A stretch of DNA of 64,000 nucleotides from Trichosphaerium sp. ATCC 40318 (taxonomy: Eukaryota; Discosea; Flabellinia; Trichosidae): contig JALMLS010000123.1 in NCBI GenBank assembly GCA_038496445.1, positions 21,165-85,164 of the forward strand. Direction: 5' to 3'. The notes beneath the pieces are model-generated. The model worked only from the letters and a program-made list of their open reading frames with translations. It was not told where the DNA came from and ran no database searches. Shown one piece after another: positions 23,094-33,640 of the stretch. Every line of letters begins with the position of its first letter. The first letter of the stretch is position 1. A program made the position numbers and the translations under genes.

Positions 23094-25965
23094 ATGGACC
23101 TAGAGTTCAAATTATCTGCGCTTACAAGCGATGATAGCGACCAGGGCAATAGCTTTGAAGACAGCGAAACCATGAGCGATGGAGGCCCTAAAATGCAAAT
23201 GGTGGCTTTCTGGAAGGATCTATACGGTATGAGCCCAAAGAATGCGGAATTTAATTAAAGCGCATGTTTAGATTCTTCACAACAACACTCCACAGTCGCG
23301 AAGAACATGCATGGTACGTAGCATTTATTGTTTTAGTCCTTTTTTGTGAAAGGGTTTCTTCATCATCGTAATTATCCGATTAGAGGAGTTAGAAAACGAG
23401 AGGAGAGTAAACAACGAGCTCTCCACAGCAAACCAGGAATTAGTAGCAACAATCGGAAAGATAGAAAAAGGCAATGAGCGTCTGCGCAATGAAAACAAGC
23501 AACTCAGAAAGGCGTTGGAATATTTTAAGGTATAGTTTAACGTTTTCGAATATTGCGGCCTAATAGTCCAACTAGACGCGATTCACCGAGTCTGAATCGT
23601 CGACGGATAGAACAGAAGTTTCGTCGCCTAGGCGTATTGCACATAAAAGTTTACGCCCTAGAACAGCGCGTGCGCCACCAGCGTCCTCAGACTATACACA
23701 AGACAAAAAGAAGAAGAAGAAAAAGAAACGGTATTTACAACATTTATAATTCCTCGTTTTTGATTGTTGCAATACTCAATTCCTTTTACCTTAGGCGCCA
23801 TTCCGATGAAGGTTCTGGACCTCAAGTTCCTCTACAAGTGCGACGGTCTTCTTCTTCAAGCCAGAATCGACCACCACCCAAATTACGCCGCAACATGCCA
23901 GGTAGTAAATCTAGCGATCATTTAGCAGTAAGTGCGACAACGGGGCGTTCGCGAAGATTCCAGTTGCTAAAGGGAAAGGTATGCTAAAACAGTTTTTTTG
24001 TGACAAAAAACTAAATACATTTCAGCCTTCTCAATCAACTTCTGGAATCGTTTTGGGACCTTTGCTCAGTAGAGCAAGAAGCGAGGGAAGAGTTAGAAAT
24101 AACAAGAGGGCGATAAAGACACCTAGAAAGGCTGATCGCTTCTTTAGAGATGAAGTAAGTGCTACAAAAACAGTCTAAAATTTTTGGCTTACACTGTTTT
24201 AGATACCTGTGGTAATTAGAGATGATAGTGACGAAGATGAGCTACAAGCAGATACACTGAAATCTCTAGTGCGTAGGTGCACGGATATAAGCCCTAAGTT
24301 TGACTTGCAACGCGCGTTCTTGTGTACATACAAGCGCTATATTACTGCTGAAAATTTACTTGAGCTGTTAAAGCAAAGGTACAGCTCAAAAGTGTTGATG
24401 CCGAGACTAAGTGTACTTATTTAGATTTGACGTGTCAAAGTATTTATTCAAAATCACAGCCAAAAAAAGGAATCTTGCGCGACAAAATAGCGCTGTTCAA
24501 CGTACAGCCAAAATAATACGATTGCGCGTTCTTGCCTTTCTACGTAAATGGATTACAGATTTCTGGTTCGACTTTGAAGAAGCTCCTCAAGTCATTGTAT
24601 TGTTGGAAGAATGGATCAATGATAAGATTAGAGCAGCACCGGTATTGTGTTTTTTTTGAAGTTTTCGAGAAGTTAAATAACTAACCTTAATTAGTCCATG
24701 GGTGATAAAGCTGACCATTTGTTAAAAAACGTTGCTGATATGGTTCGTGTTTGAATTTGAATACTAAAACATGCTTGGTTTCTGAGGTTGTGTTGTTGAT
24801 ATTCTTGTTTAGGTAGATATGATAAAACGAAAGTCTGCTGAACGCACTTTCGCGTCAATCAGTCCTGGAGGTCGTTCACCAAAAAACGAAATTGATTGGT
24901 TTGAATTACAGCCAAAAGAGGTTCACCAGGATTAATTAATACCATGTTCTCACACTCTGTATAGCTCGCACGTCAGCTCACATTGGTAGAGCACAAAATG
25001 TATAGTATGATAAAGCCGTCTGAGTTTGTTCACGAAGCGTGGAATCAACCCAATGCACAAGAATTGGCTCCTAATCTTATGAAGTTCATCGGGTGGTTTA
25101 ATAGGGTATCCGGTTGGGTGGCAACTTGTATTGTCCAGGAAAAGGAACAAAAACGCCGTGTAGATATGATCAAGTTTTTTGTCACTGTTGCTAGTGTACG
25201 TTAAGCTTCAAAGCGATCATTTGTTGTTTTATCTAATATTTGATAGCATTGTCTCGAGATCAACAACGGTAATTGTGCTTTGGAAATTGTCGCTGGAATT
25301 AGTCAAGGTACGCACTCTTACTAAATATTACTCAGAAGTTACTTGTATTTACGTGGTACCTAGGCCCTGTCCAAAGGCTAGAAAAGTCTATAACAGATGC
25401 TCTTGGCCGTAACGCACTTAAAGTCCCTACTGGGACGCCAAAGAAAAGCTTTAAATCCGGTATAACTGGAAAATGGCAAAAAATGTCAGTCTTGGCTCAT
25501 TATGCACAAAACTTTCACGCTATTCGTGACTATATGGACAATGTAATTCCACCTGCAGTGCCTTATATAGGCATATATCTGAAGGATCTTACAGCTCTTA
25601 ACGCAGTACGTTCGGTTATCGTTTTTGCTAAACACTGAGCTTATCATTTTGTAGAATACAACGGATTATGTTGAAGACGAAACAAACTCTGGAGAAACAC
25701 AGCGCAGAGGCAAGCCAGCTATTGGCAACTCTCGTAGACTCGTTAATTTTCAAAAGTGTAACGAAATAGCCAAGGTTTGTGAATGTTTTGAGCTACCTGC
25801 GTTATTAATGATTAAACTTAGATTGTGGAAGACGCCACCAAGTTCCAGGCGGTAAGATTCCCATTTGAAGAGCAGGATTGGATCGTACAACAGTTACTCG
25901 CTATCGGGGGAATGGATAGCGACCAAATGTACGAGGTTATAAAGGGCTACAACGAGAGGAAGTAA
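23094..25965 (+). CDS. Ras guanine-nucleotide exchange factor (RasGEF_N + Cdc25 homology domain)
   Basis: The protein activates Ras-family GTPases by GDP release. The ATG at 23094 gives MDLEFKLSALTSDDSDQGNS, then a coiled coil (LENERRVNNELSTANQELVA then TIGKIEKGNERLRNEN) and a Ser/Arg-rich disordered region. RasGEF_N spans about 24200-24660: DTLKSLVRRCTDISPKFDLQ, AFLCTYKRYITAENLLELLK, RVLAFLRKWITDFW. The catalytic domain spans about 24900-25965: YSMIKPSEFVHEAWN, LMKFIGWFNRVSGWVATCIV, NNGNCALEIVAGIS, LAHYAQNFHAIRDYMDN, VPYIGIYLKDLTALN and GKPAIGNSRRLVNFQKCNEI. These are strong Cdc25 signatures (VP.IG.YL.DLT). Exons end in short GTACG introns. RasGEFs are especially numerous in amoebozoans. Confidence 0.93.
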
Positions 25966-26021
25966 ACGGACTTTAAACTATTTTTTTTTAAAAACTACTG
26001 TAACATAACGAATGACGGCGC

Positions 26022-26027
26022 AATAAA
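26022..26027 (+). terminator. AATAAA poly(A) signal after the RasGEF gene
   Basis: An AATAAA lies 57 nt past the RasGEF stop, before the 3' end of the convergent stefin gene (stop at 26099). Confidence 0.4.
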
Positions 26028-26098
26028 TATTAGTACTGAAACTATGAACAATACAGTTTATTGGTGCAACAACAAAATAGGCAATTGCGATAGATTGT

Positions 26099-26475
26099 TT
26101 AACTGAAGTACTCCGTTGGATCTTCTCTGGTCTTGTGTTCTTGAACACCGTGGAGAGAGAGCTTTGAAGTGTGGTCTCTGTATACGCGAATATGGATAAA
26201 CTCCTCATCACCGACTTGAATCTATGTAAATAGTTAAAAAGCAATCAATACTGTGAGTGGAACCTTGATAAAGATGTTCATGCCGGAAACTACTTGAGTA
26301 GCATAACGAGTTGGTTTGTACAGTGGAAGAGTCCTACCGAGCTCATGTTCAACATCTGCTTTTACAGCGAAAGCAACTGAATAGTCGTTAGTGTTTTGAG
26401 GTTTAAATAGTCCGTACTGTCAGTTGCGAACATGTCTGCGTCTTTTTCGTTTGATACACCCCCGGCTCTTTGCAT
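26099..26475 (-). CDS. Stefin-type cystatin (cysteine protease inhibitor)
   Basis: Three exons (26418-26475, 26264-26376 and 26099-26221) sum to 294 nt, giving 97 residues, exactly stefin size. There is no signal peptide, so it is cytosolic. The N terminus MQRAGGVSNEKDADMF carries the inhibitory glycine pair and the 'GG.S....AD' pattern. The central loop is ATQVVSGMNIFIK, matching the cystatin QVVAG motif with Ser for Ala. After it come VGDEEFIHIRVYRDHTSKLS and LHGVQEHKTREDPTEYFS, the end typical of stefins. It should inhibit papain-family cathepsins. It is divergent from the WH2-protein gene, with 224 bp between starts. Identification is firm. Confidence 0.92.
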
Positions 26476-26699
26476 TGTGGGTATTTGTTTGTTTTGAAAG
26501 AAAACGCTTGAATTCTGGTCGGTAAAAAAAAAATCGCCTTTGTAATCGCTGTGTTAGGTGCTGCTGTAGGCAGTACTTGTTGTATTCTATCAAAGTACAA
26601 CGTTTAAAAATAGACAACAGTAAAACGCGATTTTCGCACTTAATTAAGCGACACAGCTGTCAATTTAGTTATAAATACCTCAATACTGGTCTAGTTGGC

Positions 26700-29600
26700 A
26701 TGTCACAAAAGTCTGCGAAGAGACAGGCAAGACCAACGCGTAAAGTTGTCCCTGTAAGAAAAAAGCCGCAGTTTTCGTTTCAAACAGTGAGGGTGCGTGT
26801 AAATATATTTGGTGGTGATGTTAATAGCGTAACAGCCCGGAGTTGACTTCTCAAACAAAAATGCACATCGCGTGAGTCTATCGGCGCCAGGGATGCCTTC
26901 AGACAAAAATGAAAAGCGTTCTAAAAAAATAGCGCAAAGGCGTTTAAAAACAAAGGTAAGTATGCCTAGGCCCCTTTATAGTGATAAACACCCTAATAGA
27001 AAGAGCTACGGCACCAAAAGAAGAATGAATCAAAAGAACAACAGGTTGTACTGACAGTTGAAGAACTGGGCACACTAGCTAACACATACCATCTTATCAA
27101 TATGGCTAAAATAGGCGAAGAGGTGCGAGCAGGTTAGCTTTAACGGCTTTGTTGTCCTTATCGCTTAATAGGACATTTGGAATGGTAGTCCAGATGCCAT
27201 GTCTATAATACGTCATTTTGGAACAGAACTCAGCGTTATACGTACAAATTACGCCTAGTCTTAAAACTTCTGACACTTTAATAGCACGTTATCCAAGTCC
27301 AGCAGTTATAAATTTTTACTTTCCTCATTCTCCCCTTTTTAAAGTAAGCGTAGCAACTTACCAACATGACAACGCCTAATAAGTATTGCAGGACGCTCCA
27401 GATTTCACTAAAGCGTATCGATTGCCTAAGGACATGCGTATAGGCAGTGTACGTTTGTGTTTTTATCACATAAATGATGTTAATTGTAACCTTAGATATT
27501 GACTATGCTTGGAAAGAAGTTTGGATTCAAATCATCAATGTATGGTCTCAAGACTAGATGTAATTATGACATGGATGTCAACAGCACTTTGGCAGAGTTT
27601 GGGGTTGGTATGACGCTCATAGAAGTGGTTAGTTCCTTTTAACCAAGGATTTAGGTAGTCTATTGCAAATATGGCAGTTATATGTGTACAAAAGGCTTAG
27701 AAAATTGGTGTCAGCGAGAACAACAAAAAAACTTGAGAAAGAAGCAGCTCAAAAGGAGAAGGAAGCAGCTCAATTAACAGACTCTGATTCAGTAGCATCT
27801 CGTCGCTCTTCATCAGCCACTGGTGATCCTCCTTTATCTGACTCGACGTCACGACGCTCTATTTCAAGTGGTGACTTTACATACTCTTCAGAGAGTGGAT
27901 CGTCTAGGAGGTCTTCTTCAGCAAAAGAGAAGGAAGGAACTAGAGGTAAATCCATTCATGGTTTTTTTTTCTGACTTGTTGTTAAGGTAGTCGCTCAGAC
28001 TCGTTTAAGAAAGGCAAGAAAAAGGGCGATATAGATCAAATACAAGGAAGTGATGCTAAAGGAAAAGAATTGAAGCGTAAAACGAGGAAAAGCATTAGCT
28101 CACGTAAAAAACCATCATCCGACACAAAACGCTCCAAAGCTGAGAAACGACGAACAGATAAATCTCAGTCTGCTAGAGGTGATAAAGGAACTGGTATAGA
28201 TGATAGTGCTAAGAAGCAAAAGAGTAAGGATGATGTCAAAAAGAAGAAGGACAAAGTACGTTTTACCTAACTACAAGACAAACAACTAATGACACTTGCA
28301 TCAGAAAAAAAAGGGAAAAAATAGCAGTGTTCAAATAGACCCACAATATCCTGTGCTATTTATTCTTGACTCCAATTTTAAAGCTCGTTCTAGACGTGCT
28401 ATGGTCAGACCACAAACAACGTTATTAAAGGTGAACATATCACAGTTTTACTCAGTCATTCTTATATCTTCAGGTTCTTGAATCTTTATGTAGCCTTGAT
28501 GAAAATGATGCTGCGAACTTTAGGCTATATCGTGTATTTGATAAGGATACATTGACATCCGTTGAAGTGACACAAACATTTAGCAACTTGGGGCTAGGTG
28601 ACTCCTTTAAAGCAATGTACGATTATCTTGTTTGTTACTACGATACTGATGATGCTTTTAAAGGCACTTTGCTGTTGCTGCTAAACCAATAGCAGTAGAT
28701 TATAAATCATTGCGAATGAAGGCTAGTAAGTCTGCTGCAGCGTTACTGAAAACGCCAGATAAGACAATCAAGAAAGCAGATTTATCTAAATATGCTTCGT
28801 TTAGAAATAGCCATGGTATTGTTTTGGTGATTGAATAGTTTTTACATTCTTATATGCATTTAGGTGTTGTGGTATTGCCTAAGGCATCAACAGAATCTGA
28901 AACATCCGAATCAACCCAAGAAGGGAGTACGGATACAACTACTAAAGATTCAGAAGTACAAGATGTTAAAACAAAGTCAGAAGATGTTAGTCCACCTCCT
29001 CAGTTACCTGCTCCTCCATCAGCGCGGGGTACATTGCGTGGTAAAGAATCGCTTGCAAAATATACACAAATAGAGAAGTCTGTAGAAGATACAGCTCCTA
29101 AAGTAGACCCACCAATGACTGAGTCTAATGAGTCACCAAAAGAGTCATTGAATGATAAGAATGAGAAAGAAGGTGGTACACCTTGTATGATCCCTAGCCC
29201 TTCCAATGTTTCAGTTGGACCAGGGCCTATTCGCTCTCCTAGCGGTATGGATCCTCCTGCTGATGATCCACCTAAGCCAAAAGTCACTGACGAAGCACCT
29301 GCTATAACTACAACTGCTGCTACTTCATCTGCTAATGACGTTAAACTGCGCGAACTTACAAATGAGATTAACAAATTACGTGTAAGTGTGATTTTAGTTC
29401 TAGTAAGCTAGTATATGTAAGCTAATTGGATTTCTTAGATGGATTTGGACGAAGAGAGAAGCGAAAAGCAGCAAATACTTGCACAGCTTGAAGAACTTCA
29501 TGAACATACTACAAAACGTGAGGAACACTTCTCAAAGAATGTTGCTGATTTGAAAGAACAGTAAGTAGACAAATTTCTACTTTAGATTCAGACTTGACTG

Positions 29601-31066
29601 AACTGTTTAGATTGTCTAATGTTGAACCTACTGAGGATCCTGCTCCTGAGAATACCGTTATTAGTGAAGATTCAAGTGATACTAAAGAAGTTGATGTGCA
29701 ATCAAAAGATGGCAATGCAGAAGAGCTGGTTCGTCTGCGTGAAGTAGTTAATGCGTCCGAGGATGCTATGGTTCAAATGATGGCTGATAATCAAGAATTA
29801 CAAGAAGAACTTGAAGTATGCCTTTTCTTTCTCAAATTGAAGTACAGTATTGCTTACTTTTTGTAGCTTAGACGTGCAGCAGAAGATGAAAATAATAATA
29901 TCATTGACGGTCTTAAGAGTGAGCTTGCTGAAGTTGAAGTATGTCCATATTTGTACATTGTTTTACTTACAAATGCTTTGAAGGAAACTCTTGATACAAA
30001 GGTTGAAGAGTTTGAAAGTATTGTATTGTATATGTATGCTCAACGAGAAGAAATGCAAGCTAAAATAGCTACATTGAGTTCTGCACCACATACTCAACGT
30101 ACTGTGGGGAGTACTGAAGGTTCTGGATCTCATAGAGACCCTACTCAGTCTGGAAAGGGTGTAAACTCTACCAGTGGCACTGAAGGAGAGCCTAAAGATG
30201 CTAGCGACGTTGTAGCTGATAAAGAAGACACTAAGTCTTCATTACCTGAAGAAAAGGTTGCAGCGACATCAAGTGACAGTGTTCCTGAGGAACCTGTGGC
30301 ACTTGATACAAACGGCACTGAAACTAAAGGTGCTGAAGAAGCTAAAGTTTCTGAGGCTCACATTGAAGAACTTAATGCTTTAAAAGCATTGCTAGAGCAA
30401 CGAGAGAAAGAACTTAAACGAGCAACACAAGTACTTGATGGTACGCCTTTGTTTTGGTCAGCTGAGGTGATTTTATTAACGTGTGCTAGAAAATGGATTA
30501 TCTGTTGGATTGTATTACAGCGACAACGATGTACGGGTGGCTTTTTTCTTAACTTTTTTTGACTTTTCTCAGGAGCCGCTTCAAGTGGTTGATGCTCCAC
30601 CACCTCCTCCTATGATGCCGGTAGCTCCTGCTATGCCTGCTATACCTACATCAGCTTTAAAGCTAGGAGCGACACAACTAAGATCAGATGGTAGTTTGTC
30701 TAGTGTGGATGACAATGGTAATGATGTCGAAGAATCAGAAGATTTTAGGTAAGAGCCTTTCAACTATTTTAACTTTTGGTGCTAATACTGTTGTTTAGGT
30801 CTAATCTTCAATCGCTCATTGCTGGTATCCAACTAAAACATGCTAATGATCGCGTATTGGCGCCTAAACGAGAAGAAAACTTAGATATTGCTGATGCTTT
30901 GACTTCTGCTCTTCAGAGACGTTTCAAAGCTATGAATATTGGTGATATTGAAGAATTGGATGATTTAACTGATGACGAATCTTCTTCTGATGAAGACTAC
31001 TTTGAAGATGATTCTGAAGAATCTGATGATGAGAATATTTTTGTGGAACAATTTTTGAGTTTCTAA
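26700..31066 (+). CDS. Large Ub-like / coiled-coil / WH2 / acidic protein, probable actin regulator
   Basis: The ATG at 26700 begins a basic tail (MSQKSAKRQARPTRKVVPVR). A first ubiquitin-like or RBD-like fold covers about 27270-27680: AVINFYFPHSPLF, YRLPKDMRIGSILTMLGKKF and DVNSTLAEFGVGSLLQIWQL. A Ser/Lys-rich linker leads to a second Ub-like unit at about 28320-28710 (PVLFILDSNFKARSRRAMVR, LRLYRVF-like NFRLYRVFDKDTLTSVEV). Disordered Ser/Pro/Glu regions and coiled coils follow (LEELHEHTTKREEHFSKNVA; MVQMMADNQELQEELE; EETLDTKVEEFESIVLYMYA). A short PPPPPMMP tract precedes RSNLQSLIAGIQLKHANDR, a WH2 actin-binding motif (L..I..G..LK). Then IADALTSALQRRFKAMN and a run of Asp/Glu/Ser end the protein. 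Two Ub-like folds plus WH2 recall cordon-bleu; the acidic tail recalls WASP/VCA. Around 1,000 residues and more than 12 exons. Role inferred. Confidence 0.6.
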
Positions 31067-31667
31067 GAAGTGAGGATAGTAAACGAAAGCTCTCAACTTA
31101 ATTTAATGTTGTCAGTGTAAGTGTAAAATAAAAAAATTCACGCTGTGATAAAATCTCGTTTCCCTTGACACCTACTCATTCAACTAGCAAATATTACTTC
31201 TAACTAGCCATGTAAGAAGTTGTAGCTAATACTATAGTCATGTACTTTTATTTGTTAAATAAGTCCGAGCGGAGCTGTACTTTATTTTTCACTAAAATTT
31301 TTACGGCATTTGGGAATATTATGATAAGGTATTGGAACTAAAGCGGTGACGAAATGGCGCCCTAAACGCTTCTGTTAGCAACCTAGCCTATTACAGAGTC
31401 TCAGTTTGGTCTTTGCTTTGATGTATCTGTGGAAGAAATATTTCCCCGAGAGATGGTCACCTTCCTTAAGCCACCTCACCTACAATGTCCCTGTTCCGAA
31501 AAAAAGAAAATAAATACAATGTTTTAAATTCACATGCTCACCAGAAGTAATACTCACAACGCTCTCTGAAAACGCGGCACAAAGATATAGAGACAATATG
31601 ATGCCTATAAAAGAAAAAAAAACTGTTTAAGGCGTTCCAAGGCTAAGGACTGTAGCCACTTCTCACC
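31067..31667 (+). other. Intergenic stretch, nothing recognised
   Basis: These 601 bases lie between two genes on the same strand. Beyond the 3' UTR with its AATAAA I find no open frame with splice support on either strand. The sequence just before 31668 should hold the promoter of the lectin-like gene. Confidence 0.5.
31128..31133 (+). terminator. AATAAA poly(A) signal after the WH2-protein gene
   Basis: AATAAA 62 nt past the stop at 31064-31066, within an A-rich run. Confidence 0.4.
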
Positions 31668-33110
31668 ATGAGTGTCTTGGCAACGACTCTGTCAAAGCGC
31701 TGTATCCTCATAACACTTTTCACATTATTTGTCCCATATCATTGTGTCAACTATGCAGACGCAAAAGAAGCGTGCGAAACTATGTGCGCGTATCACGTGA
31801 TTGAATAAGTATTAACTTTAATTTATGTCAGGGGCCAAATCATTGTTAGAACCTCAAACGTGGTTAGTTTCAACCTGTTTAAAGAGCAAGTAAATAAAAC
31901 TGCTACGAGAATATGGCTTGGCGCTGAACGTATTGGAGGACCCGACTACCCAGAAATGTCATGTGCGAGCTGTTTTGGTGAAGGCGACTGTGATTTATGT
32001 CGTGAAGCTTTCTCTTATATAGTTTGGCTACCAGATAATGTACCAATGCTATCAACCGATTTATTTATAAATGGTGCTCAAGGAAACCTGTCATTGTTTC
32101 TTTCAAAGTATTTTACTGGAACTGGCCCTAGCTTTTCTCATGAGGGCAAAGAAGAGAGGTGCATTCAAATGAACGAAAGGGGTATGAGTATACTACTTCA
32201 TTTTTTTCTTACCTTAGTTTCACAAGGACTAAATGATGTATTCTGTGGCAACTCGATAGGAGTGGAATGTGAGGATTATGAGCCAATCCCAACTCAAGCT
32301 CCAACAGGCCCGCCCACGAATCCGCCTACAGAGGGACCTACAAAAGCCCCTTCCGAGGCACCTACGGCCGCTCCAACAAGTGCGCCCACAAATCCGCCTA
32401 CTGCGGGACCTACAAATGCCCCTTCCACCCCGCCCACCGACGAACCTGTAGCAATTAATAGCACAATAGAGTTGAGTGGCATTGTATCGGTTATAGGAAA
32501 AGTGTTAGAGATAAACGGTGCGTGATTTTTATGCTTTGTATTTCAAATTTGAATTCGTTTCTTAGTATTGTAGGAAACTTAGTGCTTACGGAAAACACAA
32601 TCTTATCAGTTAATTCAAACTCATCAATTTCCGTCCTTGGATGCCCAGTTTTCAATAAAGATACGGTGATAGATGTTACAGAAGTTAATGTGAGTATTAA
32701 ATCAAACGCGTATTACAACACAAAGCTTATAATTTTATAAGCAAACAACTGAAATTGAATTGATTACATTTTCTGTAAGTTGCTTGATTAACTTACAAAA
32801 CGTCACAATTTCAGATCCAAACGCTTGCTTCAGCTCACGTACGTAGAAGTTTTTACATGCGTACCACGTCTAACACTTAAATTGAGGTGTTCCTGGAAAG
32901 TTATTAATACTGTTTGGAGAACCATGTTTGTTTAAAGAGACTGATGACAATACTTTGATAATTATAGGTGTAATACTCGGGTGTGTATTTATCTTGGGGG
33001 TTGTCTCGTTACTTGCAATACTGGCAGTACCATCATGGCGTAACGCTGTTTGTCCTTACCATTGCATAACGATATTCGAAAACAAATCTGACCTTGAGCT
33101 TTCAGAATAG
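31668..33110 (+). CDS. C-type-lectin-like type I membrane protein with Pro/Thr-rich stalk
   Basis: The ATG at 31668 gives a signal peptide (KRCILITLFTLFVPYHCVNY). A C-type-lectin-like domain follows: ATRIWLGAERIGG, CASCFGEGDCDLCREAFSYI, VWLPDNVPML, EERCIQMNERG and LNDVFCGNSIGVECEDY. This is the WLGA...C...W/D..C....CE layout of CTLDs. Next is a low-complexity stalk of P-T-x-x-P units (GPPTNPPTEGPTKAPSEAPT then AAPTSAPTNPPT), then a domain with NSTIELSGIVSVIGKVLEIN and VLTENTILSVNSNSSISVLG. A transmembrane helix (LIIIGVILGCVFILGVVSLL then AILAVP) and a short cytoplasmic tail ending SDLELSE complete it. Calcium-binding QPD/EPN triplets are not evident, so sugar binding is uncertain. The likely role is cell-surface recognition or adhesion. 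Confidence 0.68.
32311..32440 (+). repeat. 72-bp tandem repeat in the Pro/Thr stalk
   Basis: Two near-identical copies start at 32311 (CGCCCACGAATCCGCCTAC) and 32383 (CGCCCACAAATCCGCCTAC). They are 72 bp apart, which is 24 codons, so copy number can change without breaking the frame. Confidence 0.75.
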
Positions 33111-33194
33111 ACACGTGACACGTGACTTTTACAGGAACACTTTCTTTACTTTGCAACATATTTGATTTGTGTTTGATTCAGCAGACTTGCAGCA

Positions 33195-33640
33195 ATGGGC
33201 ACTTGTATATTTACTGTACTGCTTTTCATAAAAAATATATGTAATTAGAGCCTGTACCTAACTCTGAGTGCGCGCGTGAGCTGTGCTCCCATAGGTTCAG
33301 TCTGTAAGGTACGTCGTAGATATAGGTTAAAAGAATACTACAGATTTCTTTACGATTATGCGCTACCCATAAACTCTGCGCATTGTCTACCAGCTGGCCT
33401 ACTTGAGTTGTTGGGAGCTGTGCACGTGGCCATTAATGACCGAACCTATGTGAGTACAGTTTTCTAGCGCACAAAGAGTTAGGTATTTCCATGAATGACG
33501 AACTGTGTCAAATTACAGTGTTTATTATTTTTGTTTTTCGTAAGTACACAACTTTGACAACAAACAAAGGTGTCAAAATTGTTGGTGGGCTGCCAGAACA
33601 TGAATTAAAAAAGTTTCATGATTTGCTTATTGGCTTTTAA
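33195..33640 (+). CDS. Small protein of unknown function
   Basis: The ATG at 33195 gives MGTCIFT, and a GTACTG intron joins to SLYLTLSARVSCAPIGSVCK. The exon continues RYRLKEYYRFLYDYALPINS and AHCLPAGLLELLGAVHVAIN, then an intron opening GTGAGT. One or two more exons end VKIVGGLPEHELKKFHDLLI then GF and stop at 33638-33640. The exon path between 33450 and 33560 is not certain. I recognise no family; the middle is rich in Tyr/Leu and helical. Its stop codon interlocks with that of the convergent myosin gene (4-nt overlap of coding regions). The last exon looks real because its open frame runs precisely to that stop. Confidence 0.45.

Noticed and set aside
29000-29374. 124-codon open frame on the minus strand
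   Set aside because: It is antisense to the low-complexity Ser/Pro/Glu region of the WH2 protein, where biased codons leave the other strand open; the composition has no independent support.
32294-32482. Gly/Val/Ala-rich open frame on the minus strand
   Set aside because: It mirrors the Pro/Thr stalk repeat of the lectin-like gene.
33306-33320. GTACGTCGTAG as a complete mini-intron
   Set aside because: At 11 nt it is too short to splice, and the frame is open through it.
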